A DNA stretch of 64,000 nt from Cryptomeria japonica (lineage: Eukaryota > Streptophyta > Pinopsida > Cupressales > Cupressaceae): contig NW_026729141.1 of the NCBI RefSeq assembly GCF_030272615.1, positions 64,001-128,000 on the forward strand, written 5' to 3'. Made by a program: the position numbers and the translations under genes. Positions 1 through 11,916 of the stretch are shown here, one piece after another; position 1 is the first letter of the stretch; each line of letters begins with the position of its first letter. The notes under the pieces are model-generated. The model searched no databases, had not been told where the DNA came from, and worked only from the letters and a program-made list of their open reading frames with translations.

Positions 1-903
1 TTCGAATTGATCTCTAAAACCGGTTATGTGTCGAGATGTTCCACTATCGATTATCCACATATGTTTGTTTGAGTTTAGTTCGCTTGATTAGGCTAAGAAA
101 AATAGAGGATTCTCTACTTCCTTGACTTCAGCTATGGTTGCTTGAGTTTTCTTTCTTTCTGGGCAGAACCTGTGAGTGTGTCCAAATTTATCACACTTGT
201 AGCATTGAATCTTGGAGAAGTCTTTGCTTTTGTGATTATTTCCTCTCTTTTGTTTGAACTTCCTTTTCTTCCCTTTGTTGTTTGTGTTAGCATGTAGTGC
301 TTGAATTTCTCCCCCTTTGTTTGGACCCAATCCTCTTGTGATTAGTCGAGATTCTTCTTGAGTACAATCATTCTTGAGTTGATCGAATTTTGGTAGTGTC
401 AGACGAGCACTAATGCCTTGAATAAAGGATTCCCAACTGGATGGTAATCCCTTAAGTGCTATTAGAGATAGCTCCATATCATCTATATTATTCCCAATAG
501 TTGACAATTGGTCTTTTAATTCTGAAATCCTCATGAAATAGGATGTGATTGTTTCTCCTTTGTTCATGTAGATATGCATTAATTGTTGTTTTAAAGTGAG
601 CAATCTGCTTGCTTTATTTATTTCATATGAGTTTTGAATGGTCTTGAACATATCATAAGCTGAAGTTAGTTTTGAGATGGTTGGAAGAATGTGATCTTTA
701 ACAACATCAATTATGATTTTCTTAGGCTTGTTGTTGTGTCTTTTCCAGGTTGTTTTCTCTTGCTCGTCTTTGGGCATCTTAGTATCTTCTTCTATGTATG
801 CATCTAGTTCGAGTTCTTGAAGAATTGCTATTATTCGAATTCTCCATGAGACGAAGTTGGATGCGCCTTCGAGTCTATCCTCCACTCTAACACTGTTCAC
901 CAT
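1..903 (-). pseudogene. Copia-1 gag and protease start, one in-frame stop
   Basis: ATG at 903 opens MVNSVRVEDRLEGASNFVSW, the usual start of this Copia gag type (UBN2-like capsid region). A CCHC zinc knuckle follows (CYKCDKFGHTHRFC, about residues 235-248). A TAA at 88-90 ends the frame, but reading on in the same frame gives MWIIDSGTSRHITGF, the aspartic protease active-site region (D-S-G). So gag-pol is a single frame broken by one stop. Gag packages element RNA; the protease cleaves the polyprotein. Copia-2 and Copia-3 carry clearly related gag proteins. Confidence 0.9.
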
Positions 904-989
904 GATTGATTTTCCTTTGATTCTAAGTGCAAGTCTGAATTTTTTTTAGAAAAGAGGTGTCACTATTTTATTATTTCTCTACCAACGTA

Positions 990-1001
990 GCTCTGATACC
1001 A
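990..1001 (-). other. Copia-1 primer-binding site
   Basis: The minus strand reads TGGTATCAGAGC immediately after the LTR end (TTTTAACA). This is the classic 12-nt complement to the 3' end of plant initiator tRNA-Met, used to prime minus-strand DNA synthesis in Copia elements. Confidence 0.92.
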
Positions 1002-1335
1002 TGTTAAAATATTTAGATCAGAGATAGAGAATACAATAGTCTAGTAATATGTAGTGAGGATAGACTTTAATAAGATCACTGCAATGAATATGTTTTACCT
1101 CCGATGTGTATATACATATATAACTCTAACTACTAATCTTCTATGATAATATTGACAACTTGCTGGTTCGTGAAACTGACACAGTTATTGGTTTCGGTTC
1201 ATAGCAAGTGTCGATGCCTATAAATAAAAGGATGAAGATTCATGTCCACGTAGGGGCATGACTTCTACGTGGCTTATGCCACGTATAAGCCACGTAGAGT
1301 CATGACACTACGGCGACATGACCCTTCATTCAATG
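1002..1335 (-). repeat. Copia-1 5' LTR
   Basis: Ends in TTTTAACA next to the PBS. Its start is near 1335 on the minus strand, where TTGAATGAAGGG parallels the starts of the other two Copia LTRs (TGTTGAA). It contains an inverted ACGTGGCTTATGCCACGT type palindrome near 1262-1300. No second copy lies in the window, so the edge cannot be checked. Confidence 0.65.
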
Positions 1336-2984
1336 TCGTTATATATTACCTGCTTCAATCCAAATGAAGCTATATCCTTAACATTCCTTTCCACCATGTC
1401 TCTAACATAATGATAAGGAATCTCCACATGCTTTGTTCTGTCATGAAGCACAGGATTGACAGATTGCTTTATACAACTTTGATTGTCACAATGGATAATT
1501 GTAGGTTCTAAGTATTTTCCAAACAATCCTACAAGAAGATTTCTAAGCCACACAGCTTCTCGAGCCCTCATGGATGTTGCAATATACTCGACTTTTGTGG
1601 AGCTAAGTGCTACTGAAGACTGCTTCCTATTGAACCAAGAAATCATAGAAGAACCCAGACTAAAACAACAACCAAATGAGCTCTTCCGATCAATGACACA
1701 TCCTACCCAATCAAAATCAGTATATCCATTTAGTTTCAAGTCCACATCAGTATATTTCAAACCATATCCAATTGTGTCACGCGGGTATCTCAGAATATGT
1801 TTTGCTGCAACTAGATGTATTTGTCTTGGTTCACTAAAGAACTGACTTAGTGCACTCACTGCATAACAAATATCTGGTCTAGTGTTGATCAAGTACATTA
1901 AGGACCCAATCATTTGCCTGTATAGAGTGGGATCCGCCAAGTCTGAATTAGCTGCACCTTCTCTTAACTTATGCAAATTTGTTTCCATAGGTGTGACCAT
2001 GGATTTACAATCCATCATTCCAAACCTTTTCAGAATGTCAATGGTGTACTTTCCTTGACTTAGAATGATTCCATCATATTTTTGCCAAACTTCTAAACCA
2101 AGGAAATAGTGTAATAAACCTAGATCTTTCATATCAAGTTCAGATGATAACTCTCGCTTACATTTGATAATAAGATGATCTTCTGCAGTAATTAGTAAGT
2201 CACCAACATAAAGAATTAGGATTAAAATTTCTCCATTAATTACCTTGAAATATAGGTTTGAATATGCATCATTCTTGGAGAAACCCAAGCCCAAAAGGTA
2301 ATGGTCAATCCTCTCGTACCAAGCACGTGGAGCCTGTTTAAGACCATACAACGCCTTCTTTAGTTTACAAACATGGGATTCTTTTTCATGTATTACAAAA
2401 CCACCAGATTGCTCAATGTATACTTCTTCCTCAATTACACCATTGAGAAACGCAGTCTTTACATCCATTTGGTAGATCTTCCACCCTTTTGATGCAACAA
2501 TAGCAATCATGGTTCTGACAGAAGTATATCGGGCAACAGGGACAAAAGTTTCTTCGTAGTCAATTCCCTCCTTTTGAGAAAATCCTCTAGCTACAAATCT
2601 AGCTTTATATTTTTCAATACTACCATCAACAACATGTTTAATTTTGAAGAGCCATTTAGAAGAAACAACTAATTTACCTTCTAGTTTAGGTACAATGTCC
2701 CAAACATCATTCTTTAGAATTGATTGGTATTCTTCTGTCATGGTATCTTTCCAAACCTGTAGACTCCTCAACACTAGTGGGTCCTGACTCAATGATTTGA
2801 CTCATTAATGCAACATAGCTAGAGAATCTGTGAGGTCTTTTACTTTCTCTTAAGGTTCCTTTTGGGGCTGCAAAACCTTCAGCCTCTTGGATCATTTTCC
2901 TTGCCCAAAGAGGTCTTTTCCAGTTTACAACAATGTCTCTAAGCCCATCAGTAGGATCCAAGGGTTCATTTGGATTAACATCTT
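1336..2984 (-). pseudogene. Copia-2 reverse transcriptase and RNase H
   Basis: After a linker in two frames (2961-2707), the main frame (2792 down to about 1336) holds the RVT_2 domain: VSSKWLFKIKHVVDGSIEKY, KARFVARGFSQKEGIDYEET, the LNGVIEEEVYIEQ block, LKKALYGLKQAPRAWY, and RNase H (YTDFDWVGCVIDRKSSFG, LSSTKVEYIATS). The RT catalytic box reads YVGD in place of YVDD, so one catalytic Asp is lost. The frame ends inside the neighbouring LTR soon after HYVRDMVERNVKDIAS; the last part of RNase H is missing because Copia-1 interrupts it. Confidence 0.9.
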
Positions 2985-4275
2985 CTACGGGTCATGAGTC
3001 TCCCTCTGAATCTCAAGAGTATGGTCTTCTTCCATACTTTGAGGAGGCTCTTGATCTTCAATTTCTATCTCATGGATGTCCTTGGATTTTCTGAATGCAA
3101 CATCTTCTTCAAAGATTACATCCCTACTTAACTCAATCAATTTTTGTCCTGGAATATAGATTCTATAAGCTTTTGATGTTTCACTGTAGCCTACAAATAT
3201 TCCCTTCTTGTCTGAAGGTTCTAGTTTTGATCTTTTATCTTTGGGTATGTGTATGTATACTGAGCAACCAAAGATTCTCAAGTGGCTTATATCAGGCTTC
3301 ACTCCTGTGAATGTTTCTTTGGGTGTTTTGTTTCCCAAAATGCTATGAGGACATCTATTTTGAATATAAACGGCAGTTCTAGAAGCTTCTGCCCAAAAGG
3401 AAGTTTGAAGATTTTGATCATGTATCATGGCTTTGGCTGCCTCTACAATGGTTCTATTTTTTCTTTCTGCCACACCATTTTGTTGAGGATTATAGGGAGC
3501 ACTAAACTCCCTCTTAATCCCAGCACCAGTACAAAAGTTTCGGAAGTTACTAGAGGTATACTCTCCTCCATTATTAAGATCTTAAGGTTTTGATTCTTTT
3601 CCCTGACATATTTTCTACTAGGGCTTTGAATTCCTTAAACCTTGATAGTACTTTATATGATTCTTTACTTTTCAAAAAATATATCCAAGTTTTCCTAGAA
3701 TAATCATCAATGAAAATAACATAGTACAAGAACCCACCCAAAGAAGCTACTAACATTGGGCCACATAAATCTGAATGAATAAGCTCTAAGACATATTTAG
3801 ATCTACTTTCACTATTATGAAAAGTACCTTTAGTGTTCTTCCCCAAAGCACATCCTTTACAACTTCCTTCATGTTCTTGGTTAAGTTTGGGAAGTCCTGT
3901 TACCATCTTTTCCATCGAAGGTAGAGCACGGAATTGAAGATGACCCAATCTTCTATGCCAAATCTCACAAGTGTTTGAAGAATCATGAATTAGTGCTTGA
4001 GGAAGAGTGCAAAGTTGATAGAGACATCCATGGCGAACTCCTAAGACTTGAGCCTTTTTGATGCTTGTCTTCTTGGGCCATGCAAGAACTTTGTCATCCA
4101 TGAATGCAATTCGATATCCTTTGTCTTCCAAGGCTGATAAGGAGACCAAGTTTCGCTTAATTCCTGGTACAAATAATACATCAGTCAATTGTATGGAAAT
4201 GCCTGAATTTAGTTGTAGAATAGAGGTCCCAACTCCTTTCACTAAATAGCTAGAGTTATCTCCAATGGTTACTTT
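2985..4275 (-). pseudogene. Copia-2 pre-integrase and integrase
   Basis: Starts right after the TAG of the gag frame. It shows the GAG pre-integrase zinc region (IWHRRLGHLQFRALPS, then CKGCALGK), the first catalytic Asp in HSDLCGPM, and the third catalytic residue in PYNPQQNGVAERKNRT. The second Asp, expected after KTLRS in a DNGGEYTS motif, is destroyed: four bases replace the GAT codon near 3575, shifting the frame and creating TAA. The C-terminal part (IFGCSVYIHIPKDKRSKLEP) ends in another frame break near 2985. Integrase would join element cDNA to host DNA; this copy cannot. Confidence 0.88.
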
Positions 4276-5250
4276 CTAAATTGAAGTTTTCTCCACCAAG
4301 TTATCTAGATGTTCTCTAAATCCGGTGATGTAGCGTGATGCTCCACTATCAATTATCCAAGTGTTGTGATTGGTAACCACGTGACTTGAAAGAGCTGAAT
4401 AGAAAATGAATCCATCTGAATCTTCTTGAGGAAGAGTTTCGCCAACATGTGCAATGGAAGCTTGAGGCATAGTCCTAGTAGGACATTTCATGGCATAGTG
4501 ACCATATTGGTTACATCTAAAACATTGGATTTTTGACATATCCTTCCTTCTTTTGGATGTAGAAGCACCATTGGATTCTTTGTCCTTCTTCCTCTTGAAG
4601 TGTCCTTTCTTACCCTTCTTCTTTGAGGAATGAGAGGTAAGAACATGAATGTCTTTGTTTATGGTATTTTGGCCAATACCTCTTGTAATCAATCTTGACT
4701 CTTCTTGAATGCAATCTTGCTTTAATCGATCAAACTTAGGAAGCTTTGATCTTGCACTTATCCCTTGAATGAATGCCTCCCATGAGGAGGGTAGACCATT
4801 TAGTGCCAACATGGTTAACTCTTTGCTCTCTATTGTGTGTCCAATAGTAGAGAGTTGATCTTTTAGTTCAGTGATCCTCATGAAGTATGAGGTGATTGAT
4901 TCGCCTTTTGTCATCTTGACATGATGGAGTTGTTGCTTTAGAGCAAGAGCTCGACTTGTGTTGTTTATATCATACATGTTCTCTAATGATTTGATCATGC
5001 CATAGGCAGTCTCCATCTTGGAGATGATTGGCACTATATGATACTTTACGGAGTCAACAAGCATTTTCATTGCTTTGTTGTTCTGTTTCCTCCATTCAAT
5101 CTCCTCATCTTTTTCTTCTGGTTTTGGTATGGCTTTCTTCACAAATCCATCTAATTCGTTTTCACTTAAGGCAAGCATGATTCTAAACTTCCAAGAAACA
5201 AAATTAGATACTCCTTCGAGTCTGTCTTCAACTCTAATCCCATTCACCAT
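4276..5250 (-). pseudogene. Copia-2 gag and protease start
   Basis: The 324-residue frame starts MVNGIRVEDRLEGVSNFVSW, with the capsid-like region in the first 190 residues, a basic stretch (KKKGKKGHFKRKKDK) and the CCHC zinc knuckle CFRCNQYGHYAMKC at about residue 243. It ends with the protease motif WIIDSGASRYITGF and a TAG at 4276-4278. Reading through the TAG continues KVTIGDN in frame, so the stop is secondary (Gln is likely ancestral). Closely related in order and motif to gag of Copia-1 and Copia-3. Confidence 0.9.
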
Positions 5251-5341
5251 CTTGATGTTGATAGAAGAGGATGATTTTGACGTCGATAGTAGAAAGATAA
5301 TCTCGCTTTTATAAATCTGATCTGATCTTTTTCTTAGTCCG

Positions 5342-5353
5342 GCTCCGATACCA
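5342..5353 (-). other. Copia-2 primer-binding site
   Basis: Minus strand TGGTATCGGAGC next to the LTR end TTAACA. One mismatch to the standard TGGTATCAGAGC tRNA-Met primer site. Confidence 0.9.
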
Positions 5354-6043
5354 TGTTAAGTTATGGAGATCAGATTTTAATTTCAATCTGCCTTAAAGAT
5401 GAACTGACAGACAGATAAATCACAGCACAAGAGAGGGAATTCAATCTGATTGAATTCTGTGTAAAGCAGACTGAAAGATGATGCAATTTAATCCGAATGA
5501 TGATGGTGCAAACCAATGACAAAAAAATCATAACTGCTAATGATGATGGACAATTCAAATATATATATGTGGGACGTAAAGTTATATTTCTATCTTCTGT
5601 GCTTCTTGTTAACCTTAAATGGAGAGAGAGAGAGAGAGAGAGATCGGACTAGTATAAGAGAACGATGTCTAAACCAATCGACACAATCCTCTTAATCATC
5701 ACATCTCCCAACCATCATGTCTCTCTCCATAAAATTGTTTAGACATAACACGTCTAAAGCAAGAAGATAATACGGTTTTAATCTTTCATGTAATCACACA
5801 TCATAGATTAGTTAGTTAACATGGATTAACAAGGAACTAATTCATACTTAGACATAACATAGAATCGATTCATATGTAATATGCCTTACATAGAATCGAT
5901 TAATATATTAATCGATATATGTTGATTATCTCAAAGAATCGAATTATATATAGTTGATTCAAATACAATGAATATTCATTAGTAAACTAATTTGTTAAAT
6001 GACTCAATCTGATCAGATTACTGATTGACGCTATCCTTCAACA
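5354..6043 (-). repeat. Copia-2 5' LTR, about 690 bp
   Basis: On the minus strand it starts TGTTGAAGG and ends CTTAACA directly before the PBS. Its length and starting sequence match the Copia-3 LTR (about 700 bp, TGTTGAAAC), which supports the chosen edge. It carries an (AG)n run near 5622-5642. The 38 bases right of it (6044-6078) do not continue Copia-3 RT cleanly. Confidence 0.75.
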
Positions 6044-6074
6044 TCTTGTTGGAGCAAGAGAGCATGCTAGAGAT

Positions 6075-7265
6075 TCATGTGGCTTTATGTTTCTCTATGC
6101 TACCATCTGTAGCATGTTTGATTTTGAATAGCCACATGGATGAGACAACGGATTTCCCTTTTGGCCTAGGAACAATTTCCCACACATCATTGTTGAGGAT
6201 GGATTTATATTCTTCCGACATGGCATCTTTCCAAACTTGATGTTTAAGAGCTTCTGGTACACTGGAAGGTTCTGATTTAGAGAGATCATTCATTAGGGCT
6301 ACATAGCTAGTGAATCTTCGGGGCCTCTTACTTTCTCTAAAAGTCCCTGAAGGAGCTGCAAAGTCCCTTGCATCTTCCATTGTCTTGTGAACCCATAGAG
6401 GTCTTTTCTTAGAGATTTCTTGGGGAGGAATTTGTTCTTCATTTTCTTCTGAACACTCCCTCTGAACCTCGGGAGTGGAATCCTCTTCTATGTCTGAAGA
6501 TGGAACATAAATTTCTGACTCAATAGAGTATTTGGCTCTTTTGAAGGCTATGTCTTCTTCAAATATTATATTTCTACTAAGTTCAATATTGCTATGTCCA
6601 GACACAAATATTTTGCAGGCTTTAGAGGTTTCACTATATCCAACAAAGATTCCTTTTCTTCCAGAGGGTTCTAGTTTTGTTCTTTTCTCTTTAGGTATAT
6701 GAAAGTAGACAGGGCATCCAAATATCCTAAAGTGAGTGATATCGGGCTTTATCCCTGTGAAAAATTCTTCAGGAGTTTTGTCTTCAATGTGGGAGTGAAG
6801 GCATCTATTTTGTATGTATACAACAGTGTTGGAGGTTTTTGCCCAAAGATGAGTTTCTAAGTTTTGATCAAGAAGCATGGCTTTGGCTGCTTCTACAATG
6901 GTTCTATTTTTCCTCTCAGCAACCCCATTTTGTTGGGGGTTGTAAGGGACAGTGAACTCCCTCTTAATCCCATCTTCTTTACAAAATTCCCTAAAAATGT
7001 CTGAGGTGTATTCCCTCCCATTATCAGTCCTTAGGGTTTTTATTTTCCTTCCGGAAGAGTTTTCAAAGAGAGATTTGAATTCCTTAAATCTCTTGAGGAT
7101 CTCTTCAGATTCTTTACGTTTAACTAAGTAGATCCAGGTCTTCCTGGAGAAGACATCAATGAATATTACATAATAAAGGAACCCCCCTAATGACGGTACA
7201 GACATTGGCCCACATAGGTCAGAGTGAACTAGTTCTAAAACATTGCTTGTTTTCCTAGAACTATT
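6075..7265 (-). pseudogene. Copia-3 integrase and start of reverse transcriptase
   Basis: Continues in frame from the TAG. Integrase catalytic residues are all visible: Asp in HSDLCGPM, Asp in RTDNGREYTSD, Glu within PYNPQQNGVAERKNRT. The C-terminal block reads RIFGCPVYFHIPKEKRTKLE. After an acidic linker the RT begins (KDAMSEEYKSILNNDVWEIV, VSSMWLFKIKHATDGSIEKH) and stops within about 25 residues, where Copia-2 interrupts. The integrase frame itself is intact. Confidence 0.9.
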
Positions 7266-8679
7266 CTAAAAAGAACTCTTAGTATTTTTGCCTAGGGCAC
7301 ACCCCTTACATGTACCAGAATGGTATTGTTTTAACTTAGGCAAACCAATTACTAATTTTTCCATTGAACATAAAGCACGAAAGTTTAAATGACCTAATCT
7401 TCTATGCCAAATTTCATTAGAATCTGCAATCTCATGAAGTAGGGCTAGGTTAGATTCAGTACATACCTCGTACAAATAGCCTTTTCTATGTCCTAGGGTT
7501 GTAGCCTTCTTGATGGAAGAGTTTTGTGGCCATAATAGAACTTTACCATTCATGAATGTTATTTTGTACCCATCATCTTCAAGTGCAGATATGGAGATTA
7601 AGTTCCTCTTGATGCCAGGAACGAATAGAACTCCGGTGAGTTGAAGAGACATGCCTGTCTTCAACTTAATGGTGCAGGTACCGACGCCTTTCACTGGATG
7701 TGCAGAGTCATCACCAATGGTTACTTCTTCATCAGTTTCTTCTAACATGGAATCCAGTAATTCTCTATACCCAGTCATGTGCCTTGAAGACTCACTGTCA
7801 ATGATCCAGGTGTTAGATTTATTGGATACTTGAATGGAAAGGGCAGAGTAGAATACATGCTTCTCAGAGTCATATTCTTCCCTTTTAACTTTTGCAAATG
7901 TAGCTTCTTGTTTGATTCTATCCGGACATCTTGCTGCATAGTGTCCATATTGATCACACCTAAAGCACTGAATGTGAGAGTTGTCTCTCTTAGATGACCT
8001 TTTCTCATGTCGGTTCTTTCTCTTCTTGAAATGTTTCTTCTTGTTTTTCTTGTTCAAGTTGGTATTTAGAACATGGAGATCTTTGTCTACATTCTTTTGT
8101 TTGATCCCCTTCTTATTTGGCCTTGACTCCTCTTGAAGACAATCTGCTCTTAGCCTATCAAATTTTGGATATTTATCCCTTGCACTAATGCCTTGGACGA
8201 ATGTTTCCCATGTACTAGGCAACCCATCTAGAGCAATGAGCGTTAGATCTTTGCTCTGGATCTCATATCCAAGCGTTGCTAGTTCATCCCTTAGGGATGA
8301 TATCCGCATAAAGTATGCATTGATTGATTCTCCTTTGTTCATGCTTATGTGATTTATTTCCCTTTTTAGAGCTAGGGTTCTACTTGCCTTGTTTATCTCA
8401 AATGCACTTTCGAGTGCTTTGAACATATGGTAGGCAGTCTCATGTTTTGTTATTATTGGCATAATGTGATTTCTCACTCCATCGACTATGATCTTCGTGG
8501 CCTTTTCATTTCCCTCGGTCCATGTTTATTTGTCAGGTTCATTCTTTGGCTCTTTAGATTCAACTCTTACGAATGATTCAACTTTATTTTCTTTTAAAAT
8601 CATTTTAATTCTGAACTTCCATGCTGAGAAATTTTCGCCTCCTTCAAGTTTGTCCTCAAATCTGATAACATTAGCCATG
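7266..8679 (-). pseudogene. Copia-3 gag, protease and pre-integrase
   Basis: Begins MANVIRFEDKLEGGENFSAW at 8679; an in-frame TAA after EPKNEPDK (near 8526) interrupts it, and the frame resumes with ATKIIVDGVRNHIMPI. It holds the zinc knuckle CFRCDQYGHYAARC, the protease region WIIDSESSRHMTGY (the usual D-S-G is D-S-E here, so the protease is probably dead) and the pre-integrase block IWHRRLGHLNFRALCS with CKGCALGKNTKSSF. A TAG at 7263-7265 follows; the frame continues beyond it into integrase. Confidence 0.9.
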
Positions 8680-8747
8680 GAAAATATGATGTTTATATCT
8701 TCAATTTGAACTTCTCAAATTTGAATGCCTCAGGTTCGATCAGCATG

Positions 8748-8759
8748 GCTCTGATACCA
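8748..8759 (-). other. Copia-3 primer-binding site
   Basis: Minus strand TGGTATCAGAGC, a perfect match to the plant initiator tRNA-Met primer site, immediately after the LTR end CATTTACA. Confidence 0.92.
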
Positions 8760-9459
8760 TGTAAATGTTATTCAAATTTATGTTCAAGTCTGAAGTTGTA
8801 TAATTTTGTTATTCTTTTACTGATATTTACTGTTGCTTCTTATGTTACAGGTTGTTGAAGATAATATTTAATTTATTTCTATGCCTCTACAACATTTCAT
8901 ATGACATATACTTATAGGCAATGCCCATCGATCAAGGCATGCCTTGACCAGACATGTCTCTTGACATGCCTGCACATGCACCGCTTCATTTAGTGTTTAT
9001 GGCGATAACTATCGGGTCACGTCATTTAATATAATCAACTGATTAACAATCGGTCACGTCACATAATATAATCAATTGATTAACAATCGGTCACGTCAAA
9101 TGCTGTTGATATAACAACCGATAACCGATCGGTATAATGCGAGATTAATATGATAACTATTATAGTTATCGTATGATAACATCAATCGATGCTATGATAT
9201 GATAGCTATGATAGTTATCATAAGTCTGGTCTATTCTTATTACAATCAGAGCATGTGTAATGTGATCATAGCATGATCGATGATGTCAAACTGTGCAATC
9301 CAATGTTTTGGATAGTAAATGCATATAAAGATGATTATAACAAGTTTAATCATGAGATCTACCATTTGCAGTTATATCGATAAGGTAGATGATTGAATGA
9401 GAGATAAATGAAGTCTCTCATTCAACCATTTATCTTACCGAAGCTACTAAGTTTCAACA
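8760..9459 (-). repeat. Copia-3 5' LTR, about 700 bp
   Basis: Starts TGTTGAAAC and ends CATTTACA on the minus strand. Near its start it has an inverted repeat with a perfect 12-bp stem (9393-9404 and 9414-9425). It also carries repeated ATCGGTCACGTCA sequences around 9010-9105. No partner LTR is in the window, so the outer edge is inferred by comparison with the Copia-2 LTR. Confidence 0.7.
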
Positions 9460-9975
9460 ATTAGTGTCAAATCATTAGGGAGTGCCTTTGCCATCATTGT
9501 CCAAGTTTGGTGAGTTTTGTTCTTCTTTTTCCTAGCTTTTTGTGCAATTTCAGGTTTCAGAGCAATCACTGCAGGTTGAAGATTTTACTCTCAATGCACA
9601 CTTCCTGAGGCAAAATTTTTGCTTCCTGCTGGACTGGACTAATCTTCGGTCCATCCTCGATCCACATTTCGAGTTCGATTTCTATGTCTTTCCTTCAATT
9701 TCGGCTTTTTTCTTCCTGACTGTAGGTGGGAAATTTTCTTTCTATTGCAGGTTAGGAGTTTCCTTTATGTTTTTGTGTTGTAGGGATTTTTTTCTAGCTA
9801 TTACAAGTGCACTTTAGTTAAAACTTGTAACTTGTAACTTGCTTTTATTTTCACTTTTCCCTTTTTGTCTTTTAAGTTGTTGTAGGAACTTTTTAGACAA
9901 ATTGCAAGTGAATTTAAAATTACAAGTTTAATGAGAACTTGTAACTTCTCATAAAAGTTCCTACTTTGTGCTTTT

Positions 9976-10177
9976 AAGTTGTAATAAGGGTTTTATTTCC
10001 CTATTACAAGTTTTTTATGTGTTTCTTTTAGTCGTAATAGGGATTTTATTTCCCTATTACAAGTCCTTTATTATTTAAGTTGTGTTTTTAAAACATGTAA
10101 TGGGGATTTTATTTCCCTATTACAAGTCTTTATGTTTTTAAAACTTGTAATGGGGATTTTATTTCCCTATCACAAGT
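9976..10177. repeat. Four tandem copies of a 15-bp-stem hairpin
   Basis: Copies at about 9976-10011, 10030-10064, 10092-10127 and 10143-10177. Each reads roughly ACTTGTAATAGGGA, a short TTTTAT loop, then TTCCCTATTACAAGT. Arms are almost perfectly complementary in each copy. Confidence 0.85.
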
Positions 10178-11832
10178 TGTTTTGTTAGTTCTTTTTGCTC
10201 TTCTTTCTTTCAAACCTGAATTTGCACAAATGAAGGAAAAGTATGTTATTTTTAACTTGCAAAAGGGATTTAGAAACCTGATTGCATCTTTTTGAAGGGC
10301 ATTTTTACTTGTAGTTGAAGGTGAAGAACCCGACCTGCACATATATCTCCAAGATTCCGATTTTTGTGGCTTTCTTGTTTGAATCCAATTTGCTAGGAAG
10401 AGGGCATTGAATGATAGAGACGTTGGAGATTATTGCTCCTCCATTTGTTGGACGTTTTTGCCACGTTTTGAATCCCTCATTCAACGTGTTTGCTGGTTCG
10501 TTTTGAATCCCTCTTGCAACGTGTTTTGGCTGGGTGTTTTTGCTTCTCCTTTCAAATGTGGAAAGTGAAAGCTCTTTGTGCGTTTTGTTTCTCTCCTCTT
10601 CATGCCGTTTTTGGAGGAGGTTGAATCAAAATCCGTTTTTGGCTGGCAAGGGTTTTCAATGTGTCTATTTATAGAACTTTTTGGTTCTTCCCAAGCTCAT
10701 TATTCTTTGCTAAGGGTTTTATAAATCTGATTACAAGTTGAGTCTTTCCCATTTTCCAAGTTGCCAAGACGAAAAAAGTTCTTCAAAATCCATTCATAAT
10801 CATCTGCACTTATTATCTTTTGTCATAAGCTTCATTTCCCACCATTTCATCCACTCATTTCACACCTTCATTCATCTTTCCCATTATGAGCCTACTTGCA
10901 GTCGGAATTTTAAAACCTCATTGCAAGTTGTGTCTTCACTTGCAGTCAGCCTTCCAGAACCCGAAATTGGTCCAAAATGCACTAAAAAACACTTGAAAAT
11001 GAGACTTAAAGGTCCAATTACAAGTGCAAACCTGTAGTTACCCATTACACATGAATTTACATGTTTGTTCTCCACAGTTGCAATTCAATGCTCTTATTTT
11101 TCCACACATGTAATGCAGTTTCCAAAACCAAAAATTTACTTGTGAACCCATTTTTGCATCAATTTATCCCTTCCCTTGTCAGTCTTGTTTGCACACACGA
11201 CCTACCAAATCAATGAATTAAGGCATGGGCCTTATTTTGCAAGCAAATTTCAAGATTGGAGAATGATTCAAAGAGAGAACAACAACATGACGGAGCCACA
11301 CAAGGAGATGAATAAGTGATATGAACGGTTGAGAGCATAGAATGCTTTCAAGGCATAGATAGGATTCTTACTTCAGCCTTGCAAAGAACTTCCCTCCTAA
11401 AAAGTCAGTACTACCCCAAGCATGTGAAAGGTTGAAGTTCGCTGGTTAAAGACATAAAGACTATCAAGGGTGCAAGTTCTTGTTCCAGTTCAAGATGTCA
11501 TTTACCTCGATCACAAATTATCTTGTAGCAGCATGAAGATTTTCAAAACAGAGGATGATGTAGTTAGAGTCATGTCTTCAGACACATAGAATAGTTTTCA
11601 ATTGTGTATTTGTAATTTTGTTTTGACAAGTTTACTTGTAAAAAAATCAATTTTGTAATTGCAAGTTTATCACTTGCACTTTTGTAATTACAAGTAAGCT
11701 GATTACAAGTCAATTTAGAATAGGAATTGTAATTTTGAATAAGTCCTAGTTAGTAGTTGGAATAAGTCATGGTGGTTCAGAAAATTTCTCAAGTTAGTTG
11801 GGATCCTCCCACCTTTTTCTCAAGGCTCCTCT

Positions 11833-11842
11833 CCTATAAATA
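11833..11842 (+). promoter_or_regulatory. TATA box of the 9460-12673 region
   Basis: CTATAAATAC in a typical LTR promoter context (a GC-richer flank, then a T-rich leader). Transcription would start about 30 bp downstream, just before the ACTTTGAGCTG repeats. Inferred from sequence only. Confidence 0.5.
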
Positions 11843-11916
11843 CTTGAGGGGATCTATTGTAATTTTTATCTTTTGGCAATGCAACAAAACTCTGCCAGTT
11901 TGTATGTACACTTTAA

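Larger units (their letters stand above)
1..1335 (-). mobile_element. Copia-1, 5' part of a Ty1/Copia element
   Basis: On the minus strand the order is LTR (about 1335-1002), tRNA-Met-type PBS (1001-990), then gag and the start of protease running out of the window at position 1. The LTR abuts the interrupted RNase H end of Copia-2, so this element probably inserted into Copia-2. The rest of pol and the 3' LTR are outside the window. The LTR edge at 1335 is uncertain because the expected TG start is not clean. Confidence 0.85.
1336..6043 (-). mobile_element. Copia-2, 3'-truncated Ty1/Copia element
   Basis: Minus-strand order: LTR 6043-5354, PBS, gag, protease, integrase, reverse transcriptase and most of RNase H, then an abrupt switch to the LTR of Copia-1 at about 1335. 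The coding frame is broken by a TAG at 4276-4278, a one-base insertion near 3575 where the integrase DNGG motif should be, and further shifts near 2985 and 2800. It is a dead copy that itself abuts the broken RT of Copia-3. Confidence 0.88.
6044..9459 (-). mobile_element. Copia-3, 3'-truncated Ty1/Copia element
   Basis: Minus-strand order: LTR 9459-8760, PBS, gag, protease, integrase, start of RT, then truncation at the LTR of Copia-2. Only two stops (TAA in gag, TAG at 7263-7265) break a long frame from 8679 to 6075, so this is the least decayed of the three Copia copies in coding frame although it lost most of RT and RNase H. Confidence 0.88.
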
